The notes below the pieces were generated by a model. It searched no databases. It saw nothing but the letters and a program-made list of their open reading frames with translations, and was not told the DNA's origin. Positions 57,861 to 64,000 of a DNA stretch of 64,000 nt are shown in pieces. Every line of letters starts with the position of its first letter. Within the stretch, counting starts at the first letter, position 1. This DNA comes from Scopulibacillus darangshiensis (GTDB lineage Bacteria > Bacillota > Bacilli > Bacillales > Sporolactobacillaceae). The stretch is taken from NCBI RefSeq assembly GCF_004341035.1, contig NZ_SLXK01000009.1, forward strand, positions 62,001 through 126,000. Direction: 5' to 3'. The translations under genes and the position numbers were made by a program.

Positions 57861-58871
57861 TCATCCTTTTATTGAGGATTTACTGATATGAATCTCTGGA
57901 GGAAGAACGATACGCTGAAACCCTTGCGGACCTTTCTTTTCTATCCTCTCAATTAATAACTGAACCCCTAAGTACCCAAAGTTATAATCAGGCTGGGCAG
58001 CCACCGTTAAAAAAGGATTAAAACCCGGTATCGGTTCAGGATCATCAAAACAAACGATAGCCATATCCTCCGGCACGCTTTTTCCTAAATCGCGCAATGC
58101 CTTCACGGTGTCTACAGCTATAAAGTTATTGGCAGCAAATATAGCGGTCGGGCGCTCCGCCTTTTTTAACGATACAAGCTTCTCTACGATTTTTTCTGCA
58201 TTATTTTGCTTAAAAGAAATATTGTACATCAAGTTTTCCTCAGGCTGAATACCTGAGAGTTGCAATGTTTCAATAAAAGCCTTTTCCCTTGCTCTTGCTG
58301 TGGATATATTGGACGGTCCATTGATCAAAGCAATCTTCCTGTGCCCTTGCTGGATAATGTGTTCAATCAATTTTCTTGTACCGTCAAAATTGTCGCCCAT
58401 TACCACATCACTTTGAATACCATCAACCTCTCTGTCGATGAGCACAAATGGTATCCGATGTTTTATTAATGTCCGTAAGTTTTTCTTTGACTGATCCCCT
58501 GATGGAGCGATCAAAACACCATCGACACCAGAAGAGAGAATCATATTGATATATTCGGATTCCTTTTCTAAGCTTTCATCGCTGTTGCTCAGAAGCAGGC
58601 GATAACCCATCTGCTTAGCTTTGTCTTCTGCGCCCCTTGCAACTTTTGTGAAAAAGGGGTTGGTTATATCTGTAATTATTAATGAAAGGATTTTTGTTTC
58701 TTTTATATTTAAGCTTCTTGCAGCACTGTTTGGAATATAGTTAAGTTCCTTGATAATTTGTTCAACTTTTTTTCTCGTTTCCTCTTTAACTGTTCCCGAA
58801 TTATTGATCACTCTTGAAACAGTCATAGACGAAACATTCGCCCGTTTCGCAATATCATAAATCGTTACCAC
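57861..58871 (-). CDS. LacI-family transcriptional repressor
   Basis: 336-aa repressor. The N-terminal helix-turn-helix and hinge are clear (IYDIAKRANVSSMTVSRVINN, then YIPNSAARSL, about residues 4-60), followed by a periplasmic-binding-like effector domain (about 62-332) with LIDREVDGIQSDVVMGDN and AIVCFDDPEP. It is divergent from the ABC importer and fuconolactonase-like operon, 220 bp apart. Two perfect 14-bp palindromes in that gap (58932, 58965) are almost surely its operators. The effector is probably a sugar or sugar acid of that pathway. Confidence 0.94.
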   Translation of the reverse strand: MVTIYDIAKRANVSSMTVSRVINNSGTVKEETRKKVEQIIKELNYIPNSAARSLNIKETKILSLIITDITNPFFTKVARGAEDKAKQMGYRLLLSNSDESLEKESEYINMILSSGVDGVLIAPSGDQSKKNLRTLIKHRIPFVLIDREVDGIQSDVVMGDNFDGTRKLIEHIIQQGHRKIALINGPSNISTARAREKAFIETLQLSGIQPEENLMYNISFKQNNAEKIVEKLVSLKKAERPTAIFAANNFIAVDTVKALRDLGKSVPEDMAIVCFDDPEPIPGFNPFLTVAAQPDYNFGYLGVQLLIERIEKKGPQGFQRIVLPPEIHISKSSIKG

Positions 58872-58931
58872 AGCGTGTTTTCCCTTCCTTTAATTAATTC
58901 TTCCTGTTTTTTTAGTATAAATTATGCGTTT

Positions 58932-58978
58932 GTTGACATCAACACAAGCCGATGTTATGTTATTGTTACCAGTAACAT
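58932..58978 (+). promoter_or_regulatory. Promoter with twin LacI-type operators
   Basis: Two perfect palindromes, TGTTGACATCAACA (58932-58945) and TGTTACCAGTAACA (58965-58978), share the pattern TGTTNNCANNAACA and lie 33 bp apart, about three helical turns. Between them is a promoter: TTGACA (58934-58939), a 17-base spacer, TATGTT (58957-58962). The first operator covers the -35 box and the second lies at the transcription start. This arrangement fits direct repression of the ABC operon, and possibly of lacI. Confidence 0.82.
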
Positions 58979-59091
58979 TTTGAATATTTCAATTACCGTG
59001 TTGGGAGGAGGATTTATCGGGATTTTAAAAATCTGTAACTGGCCGACGGACTGACAATGCTTTTAAAATCATTTAGTCTGGGGGAGTTAAG

Positions 59092-60378
59092 TTGAAGGTA
59101 AAAAAGTTGAAATTATTAAGTCTCATATTTGTAATGCTGTTAGTATTTTTATCCGCATGTAGTGGAGGATCACAAGGGGCAAAAGGGACCAATGGAAAAA
59201 AGATGGTTGAATTAACCTGGATGTTTTGGGCTGGTCAAGGTGATCGTCCGCAATGGGAAGCATTGGCCAAAAAGGTAACTGAGAAGTACCCAAACATTAA
59301 AGTGAACATGCAAGTATATGATTGGAATACCTATTGGACCAAACTCAAAACCCAAATCGCGAGTGGGAACACGGCCGATATTGTGGGCATGCAAAGTGCA
59401 CAATTGCCCGTTTATGCTGAGAAGGGGATATTTGAACCCTTGAATTCTTATATTGATACAAGCAAAAATTTGAACTATAGCGACTTTAATAAAGCCATTA
59501 CGGATGGTATGACATACGATGGCAAAACTTACGCTCTTCCATATGATTATGGGGCATTTACACTGCTTTATAATAAAGAGCTGTTCAAAAAATATCACGT
59601 TCCTCTGCCAGACGAAAAGATGACCTGGGAGGGCTTTTTGGATCGAGCCAAAAAGTTAACACATCGCGAAAAAAAGGAGTACGGCTTTGCTTTTCCTGAT
59701 CATATTTGGGATTCAACGCCTTGGATTTGGCAAATGAATGGTGACTGGTTAAAGGGAAATGGGGATTATAAAATAAACTCACCTGAAACGATTAAAGCTT
59801 TCAAATTCTTATCTGACCTGGTAAATAAATATAAAGTTGCACCAACAGCCGGAGAGTTGTCGGCAATTGGCTATGACGAACAGTTCAGCAGCGGAAAAAT
59901 AGGGATGATCATTGATGGTCCGTGGACAATCCAAGGGTATAAAAAATACGAAAAACCTGGGAAACTTGATATTGGCGTTCAAGTCATGCCGAAGGCTCCA
60001 ACTGGAAGGAATGTCAGCTTCGTAGCTGGTTCAGGCCTTGCTGTTTCAGCCAAGTCGAAACATAAAAAAGAGGCGTTCAAAGCTATTTCGGTCATAACAA
60101 ATTCAGAATCATTAAAATACCTGGCGAAAAATGGCCGCGCGTACCCAGCTAGGGATTCAGCAGTGGAGGCTTTTAATAAGTACAACAAAGATATTGATAA
60201 TATAAGCGCGTTCCACAAACAAGCACTAAATTCAAAGGCGTATAAAACATCGCCGAAATATGCTGAAGCAGAGGAAATCATAAACCAAGGGCTAGAACCG
60301 ATATTTTACGGAAAAGAAAATGTCAAGACCGCTCTAAATAAAATACAAAGAAAATTGGATGAATTAAATAAGGAATAG
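59092..60378 (+). CDS. Sugar-type ABC importer, solute-binding lipoprotein (second system)
   Basis: 428-aa family 1 solute-binding protein anchored as a lipoprotein: basic start, hydrophobic stretch and lipobox LSAC at Cys23. Mature protein begins with LTWMFWAGQGDRPQWEAL, typical of CUT1 sugar-binding proteins. TTG 59092 has GGGGGAG about six bases upstream. It is the first gene of an operon under twin LacI operators, followed by two permeases, a fuconolactonase-like enzyme, a mutarotase and an SDR. It likely binds a deoxyhexose such as L-fucose or L-rhamnose or an oligosaccharide containing it. Confidence 0.92.
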   Translation: MKVKKLKLLSLIFVMLLVFLSACSGGSQGAKGTNGKKMVELTWMFWAGQGDRPQWEALAKKVTEKYPNIKVNMQVYDWNTYWTKLKTQIASGNTADIVGMQSAQLPVYAEKGIFEPLNSYIDTSKNLNYSDFNKAITDGMTYDGKTYALPYDYGAFTLLYNKELFKKYHVPLPDEKMTWEGFLDRAKKLTHREKKEYGFAFPDHIWDSTPWIWQMNGDWLKGNGDYKINSPETIKAFKFLSDLVNKYKVAPTAGELSAIGYDEQFSSGKIGMIIDGPWTIQGYKKYEKPGKLDIGVQVMPKAPTGRNVSFVAGSGLAVSAKSKHKKEAFKAISVITNSESLKYLAKNGRAYPARDSAVEAFNKYNKDIDNISAFHKQALNSKAYKTSPKYAEAEEIINQGLEPIFYGKENVKTALNKIQRKLDELNKE

Positions 60379-60400
60379 GTAAACGAAGGAGGTGCGGAGA

Positions 60401-61348
60401 GTGGCAAATTATCAAACATCAACTAACTCTAGTATCAATCCAAAACCACTAATAAAAAAGCCAGACAGAAAATCAAAAAGAATAATAGAGACGATTACAC
60501 CCTACCTGTTTTTATTGCCGAATATAATAGGTTTTTTGATTTTTACTGCTTTTCCAGTCTTGTTTTCTATTATAATGAGCTTTTTTGATTGGCCAATGCT
60601 TGACAAACCTCGTTTTATTGGATTGGAAAATTACATTCATCTCTTTACCAAAGATGAGCTCTTCGTGAAGGTCTTGCTGAATACTGTTTATTACGTCGTT
60701 GTCCTCGTTCCGCTAAATGTCATTGTGTCGCTAGGTTTTGCCGTTTGGCTTAACTCAATTAGCAGAGGCAGTGTTGTATTTCGCACGATGTTTTTTATGC
60801 CCATTCTTGTTCCAATGGTTGCGAGTGCTCTCATTTGGAAATGGCTCTATAATCCCCAATATGGGCTCATTAATGGCTTTTTAGGCTGGTTTGGGATCGA
60901 CGGACCAAATTGGTTAGGTGATCCTAAATTCGCCATGCTTTCTATCATTATCATGAGTGTGTGGGCTGGTTTTGGTTATAACATGGTCATATTTATTGCG
61001 GGACTTCAGGGGATTCCAAAAACACTTTACGAAGCCGCTTCAATCGATGGCGCTAGAAAATGGACATGTTTTTGGAAAATCACATTGCCAATGCTGTCTC
61101 CAACCATGTTTTTTGCGGTCATAATGACCATTATTTCTTCATTTCAGGTGTTTGACCAAGCGTTTATTATGACGAATGGCGGGCCCTTTAATAAAACGAA
61201 TACGATTGTCTATTATATTTATCAAAACGGCTTCGAATTTTTTAAAATGGGGTATGCCTCCGCTATAGCTTGGGTGTTATTTGCCGCTATATTTGTCGTC
61301 ACGCTTGTTCAAATGAAAATGCAGAAAAAGTGGGTTCATTACGAATAG
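60401..61348 (+). CDS. Sugar-type ABC importer, permease (MalF-like, second system)
   Basis: 315-aa permease with six membrane segments after a basic cytosolic N-terminus. The ATPase-contact loop reads LYEAASIDGARKWTCFW followed by TLPMLSP (about residues 208-230). GTG 60401 is chosen because AAGGAGG lies eight bases upstream; GTG 60392 lies inside that site. It is 22 bp after the binding-protein gene. No ATPase gene accompanies this system, so it must borrow one. Confidence 0.92.
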   Translation: MANYQTSTNSSINPKPLIKKPDRKSKRIIETITPYLFLLPNIIGFLIFTAFPVLFSIIMSFFDWPMLDKPRFIGLENYIHLFTKDELFVKVLLNTVYYVVVLVPLNVIVSLGFAVWLNSISRGSVVFRTMFFMPILVPMVASALIWKWLYNPQYGLINGFLGWFGIDGPNWLGDPKFAMLSIIIMSVWAGFGYNMVIFIAGLQGIPKTLYEAASIDGARKWTCFWKITLPMLSPTMFFAVIMTIISSFQVFDQAFIMTNGGPFNKTNTIVYYIYQNGFEFFKMGYASAIAWVLFAAIFVVTLVQMKMQKKWVHYE

Positions 61349-61363
61349 AAAGGATGTTGCTTT

Positions 61364-62209
61364 TTGGAATTGCCAAGAAAGAATTATCCTTTTAGTTTTA
61401 AGAAAACTCTAAATTATACGCTATTAACTGCAGCAGGGATTTTGTTTATAGTGCCGTTATTATGGATGGCGGCGACGTCTTTAAAGCCATCGAATGAAAT
61501 ATTTACTATGCCGCCTAAATGGTTCGGATCGCATGTAGAATGGACAAATTATTTTAAAGCATGGGACTACTTCCCGTTTTTGCGATTTTATATAAACACG
61601 ATTATTGTTTCCTTAAGTACGGTTGTATTGGTGCTATTAACATCATCTCTTGCCGCATATGCATTTGCACGAATGAGGTTTAAAGGAAGAGACATGCTTT
61701 TTTTACTTTACTTAGGAACGTTAATGATACCAGGTCAAGTGACAATCGTTCCATTATTTATATTAATGAAATATTTGGGCTGGGTAGACACATATCAAGC
61801 TCTAATACTTCCCGGTGCCTTTTCGGCATTTGGAACATTTTTATTAAGACAATTTTTCCTTACTATACCGGTTGAATTGGAAGAAGCTGCGCGAATTGAT
61901 GGCTGTTCCAGGTTTGGTCTGTATTGGCGTATCCTATTGCCATTATCAGGGCCGGGGCTAGCTGCACTAGGTATCTTTACTTTTATTGGACAATGGAACA
62001 ACTTTTTATGGCCATTAATCATTACGAACACGGACAGCATGAAAACATTGCCTTTAGGCATTGCGATGTTCCAATCGCAAAGCGGGACTCAATGGCATCT
62101 CATGATGGCTGCATCTTCCATAGCCATTATTCCGACATTGATCGTATTTATTTGTGCACAAAAATATTTTATCAAAGGGATCACGATGACGGGTATGGGA
62201 GGAAGATAG
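61364..62209 (+). CDS. Sugar-type ABC importer, permease (MalG-like, second system)
   Basis: 281-aa second permease of the CUT1 importer with six membrane segments and the EAA loop LEEAARIDGCSRFGLYW then LPLSGP (about residues 170-195). The start is TTG 61364, 15 bp after the first permease, with AAAGGATG upstream. It pairs with the permease at 60401 and the lipoprotein at 59092. The following gene starts 23 bp later. Confidence 0.92.
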   Translation: MELPRKNYPFSFKKTLNYTLLTAAGILFIVPLLWMAATSLKPSNEIFTMPPKWFGSHVEWTNYFKAWDYFPFLRFYINTIIVSLSTVVLVLLTSSLAAYAFARMRFKGRDMLFLLYLGTLMIPGQVTIVPLFILMKYLGWVDTYQALILPGAFSAFGTFLLRQFFLTIPVELEEAARIDGCSRFGLYWRILLPLSGPGLAALGIFTFIGQWNNFLWPLIITNTDSMKTLPLGIAMFQSQSGTQWHLMMAASSIAIIPTLIVFICAQKYFIKGITMTGMGGR

Positions 62210-62232
62210 TTTTTTTGGGAGGGGGATTCGGT

Positions 62233-63072
62233 TTGAACGTTGATGCTCATCAACATTTTTGGAATTTAGAAAAGGTTAATTATCCATGGCTTTCACAGGA
62301 AAGCGAGATCATTAACCGGACATTTGAGGCACCCGAACTTGAGCCATTGCTTCGGGTGAATGGCATAGACAAAACGATTGTCGTGCAGGCAATGGATTCC
62401 TATCAAGATACCGAGTATATGATTGATACAGCGGCGCGTTACGATTGGATCGCTGGTATTGTGGGCTGGGTCCCGCTGAATAGGCCGGAAGAAGCTGATC
62501 AGAAGTTGGAGGCATTCATCAGACATCCTAAATTCAAAGGGGTTAGACACCTTATCCATGAAGAAGAGGATCCCGATTGGTTAATCAGAGATGACGTCAT
62601 TGAAGGGTTAAGGGTGCTGGCTTCATACGGACTGCCTTTTGATGTTGTCGCTGTTTTCCCGAATCATTTGAAACATGTTCCAACCATAGCTGAAAAAGTG
62701 CCTGATTTAAAAATGGTTATTGATCATTTAGCAAAGCCGCCAATAAAGGTAGGGGAGATCGAGAGTTGGGCTAAAGAAATATCAAAGGCTGCGGAATATA
62801 CCCGGGTGTATGCAAAAATTTCTGGGCTGAATACCGCCGCTTCGGAAAAATGGACTTCAGAAGACCTAAAGCTATACATCGATGTTGCACTTGAAAAGTT
62901 TGGTGCTAAACGGCTGATGTTTGGCAGTGATTGGCCAGTAGCAAATCTGGCGGGAGATTATCATAAGGTTTGGACGGAAACGAACAAGGTGTTGGATCAC
63001 TATTCACCTTTAGAAAAAGAGGCTATTTTAGGCGGTACAGCGATTGAATTCTATCATTTAGAAGGGGAATGA
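62233..63072 (+). CDS. Amidohydrolase-family sugar lactonase (L-fuconolactonase-like)
   Basis: 279-aa TIM-barrel amidohydrolase. The N-terminal VDAHQHFWNLEKVNYPWL motif is characteristic of L-fuconolactonase and L-rhamnonolactonase-type enzymes (COG3618), which open sugar-acid lactones. GVRHLIHEEEDP (about residue 105), VIDHLAKPP (about 172) and MFGSDWPV (about 232) carry metal and catalytic His and Asp residues. TTG 62233 is preferred, seven bases after GGGAGGGGG; the frame runs further upstream into the permease gene but without support. It lies two bases from the mutarotase gene. Whether fucono- or rhamnonolactone is the substrate is open. Confidence 0.88.
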   Translation: MNVDAHQHFWNLEKVNYPWLSQESEIINRTFEAPELEPLLRVNGIDKTIVVQAMDSYQDTEYMIDTAARYDWIAGIVGWVPLNRPEEADQKLEAFIRHPKFKGVRHLIHEEEDPDWLIRDDVIEGLRVLASYGLPFDVVAVFPNHLKHVPTIAEKVPDLKMVIDHLAKPPIKVGEIESWAKEISKAAEYTRVYAKISGLNTAASEKWTSEDLKLYIDVALEKFGAKRLMFGSDWPVANLAGDYHKVWTETNKVLDHYSPLEKEAILGGTAIEFYHLEGE

Positions 63073-63073
63073 C

Positions 63074-63394
63074 ATGAGACTTGGCAGTGTGATTAAAGTA
63101 AAACCGGAAAAGCTTGAGGAATATAAAAGGCTGCACAGAAACGTTTGGCCAGATGTACTTAAAACCATCAAGGCATGTCATATCAGCAACTATTCCATTT
63201 ATTACAAAGATGGCTTCCTATTTAGTTACTACGAGTATAAAGGGAATGATTATCATCAGGATATGGCAAAAATGGCAGCCGACCCAAAAACAAAGAAATG
63301 GTGGGCAGTGACAGACCCCTGTCAGTCCCCAATAGAAACAAGGAATGAAGGAGAGTGGTGGGCGGCAATGGAAGAAGTTTTCCATCTCGACTAA
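63074..63394 (+). CDS. L-rhamnose/L-fucose mutarotase (RhaM/YiiL family)
   Basis: 106-aa single-domain protein of the RhaM/YiiL family, which interconverts alpha and beta anomers of L-rhamnose or L-fucose. It shows LGSVIKVKPEKLEEYKRLHRNVWPDV at the start (His about 22 is catalytic in the family; only part quoted here matters: HRNVWP), YYKDGFLFSYYEY in the middle and the C-terminal WWAVTDPCQSP and EGEWWAAMEEVFHLD blocks. Its start follows the lactonase stop by one base, so translation is coupled. Together with a dehydrogenase and lactonase it completes the first steps of oxidative deoxyhexose breakdown. Confidence 0.9.
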   Translation: MRLGSVIKVKPEKLEEYKRLHRNVWPDVLKTIKACHISNYSIYYKDGFLFSYYEYKGNDYHQDMAKMAADPKTKKWWAVTDPCQSPIETRNEGEWWAAMEEVFHLD

Positions 63395-63413
63395 GTTAAA
63401 GAGGGGGTAGCAT

Positions 63414-64000
63414 ATGAAAAGGCTGGAAAAGCAAATTGCTCTCGTGACTGGGGGAGGAAGCGGTATAGGAAAAGCTGCATGCAAACTCTTTGCCAGTGAG
63501 GGAGCCAAAGTCGCAGTTGTGGATATTGACTTCCAAAAAGCGTCCGAGACAGCAGAAGAGATTCATCAAGCAGGCGGGGAAGCATGCTCCATCAAAACAG
63601 ATGTGTCATCTAAAGGCGATGTCATTCGGATGATGGATCGCCTCCGCGAAACATATGGTGATCTTGATATTCTTTTTAACAATGCCGGAACCATTTTGCC
63701 AGGGACTATAGAAGAAATAAATGAAAATGACTGGGATAGACTGATCAATATAAATTTAACGAGCATGTTCCTGTGTATTAAATATGCCATCGCTGGTCTT
63801 AAAAAGACCAAGGGTAAAATTATTAATATGGGATCAATGAATGGCCTTGTTGGACAACAACAGAATCCTGCATATAGTGCCACTAAAGGAGCCATCATTG
63901 CTTTAACGCGATCGCTTGCCATTGATTTTGCACCCTATAATGTCCGCGTTAATGCTATTTGTCCTGCGGGTGTTATAACACCCCTTTTAGCAGATTGGTT
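63414..64000 (+). CDS. SDR dehydrogenase, L-fucose/sugar dehydrogenase-like (3' partial)
   Basis: Short-chain dehydrogenase running off the window; 195 codons are visible. It has TGGGSGIG (about residue 15), NNAG (about 89), the catalytic YSATK (about 152) and the PAGVITPL segment. ATG 63414 has GAGGGGG eight bases upstream, 19 bp after the mutarotase stop. With lactonase and mutarotase, oxidation of L-fucose or L-rhamnose C1 to the lactone is the expected role. It resembles the SDR at 17343 in motif order. The rest of the operon, likely a dehydratase and aldolase, should lie beyond 64000. Confidence 0.88.
   Translation, partial: MKRLEKQIALVTGGGSGIGKAACKLFASEGAKVAVVDIDFQKASETAEEIHQAGGEACSIKTDVSSKGDVIRMMDRLRETYGDLDILFNNAGTILPGTIEEINENDWDRLININLTSMFLCIKYAIAGLKKTKGKIINMGSMNGLVGQQQNPAYSATKGAIIALTRSLAIDFAPYNVRVNAICPAGVITPLLADW

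Noticed and set aside
61924-62232. Long N-terminal extension of the lactonase
   Set aside because: This part overlaps the permease gene in another frame; the lactonase's conserved start and a strong ribosome site place the start at 62233.

Overview
The window looks like chromosomal DNA of a moderate-GC, endospore-former-type Firmicute (Bacillales; Bacillaceae or Sporolactobacillaceae is my best guess, not a proven placement). Reasons: strong AGGAGG-type ribosome binding sites with many TTG and GTG starts, U-tailed hairpin terminators, a glycine-dehydrogenase P-protein split into two subunits, a GabR/MocR regulator, GbsAB-like dehydrogenases, sugar ABC importers without their own ATPase, and a dispersed intergenic repeat of the kind common in Bacillaceae. 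It is an accessory, catabolic region: almost every gene is a transporter, a hydrolase or dehydrogenase, or a dedicated regulator. I saw no rRNA, tRNA, insertion sequence, prophage or CRISPR array.

Layout. (1) 1-8.3 kb: a sigma-54 activator (cut by the window edge), a sigma-54 promoter, an NhaC antiporter with isoaspartyl dipeptidase, a D-cysteine desulfhydrase-like enzyme, and a second NhaC antiporter with a PqqB-like metallohydrolase. (2) 8.3-9.0 kb: a scar where divergent gltS and lysR genes have both lost their 5' halves. (3) 9.0-15.3 kb: AraC regulator, GH2 beta-galactosidase, secreted GH63 glucosidase. (4) 15.3-24.5 kb: a second sigma-54 activator facing a sigma-54-driven operon of an SDR dehydrogenase, a divergent two-subunit GcvP-like enzyme and a sugar-type ABC importer; this is the most unusual unit. 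(5) 24.6-34.9 kb: cupin, dicarboxylate symporter, a 52-bp tandem array, DUF4091/GH123-like and GH31 enzymes, a DUF2306 membrane protein, a dead sialidase and an RpiR regulator. (6) 35.0-46.2 kb: IclR with two DDAH-like hydrolases, an aromatic-acid-exporter-like protein, and a gabT-gabD-amidase-permease operon opposite gabR. (7) 46.4-51.2 kb: MFS transporter, nucleoside hydrolase, secreted GH84 enzyme. (8) 51.3-57.8 kb: an aldehyde dehydrogenase / iron alcohol dehydrogenase / permease / ureohydrolase operon opposite a MerR regulator. (9) 57.8-64.0 kb: LacI regulator with twin operators, ABC importer, fuconolactonase-like, mutarotase and SDR genes, continuing past the window.

Two themes join the genes. 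One is scavenging of host- or mucin-like glycans: beta-galactosidase, GH63, GH31, GH123-like, GH84, a sialidase remnant and an oxidative L-fucose/L-rhamnose-type pathway. The other is nitrogen-compound catabolism through guanidino, amide and amino intermediates towards GABA and succinate. The exact substrate of the sigma-54/GcvP-like operon cannot be read from the sequence.
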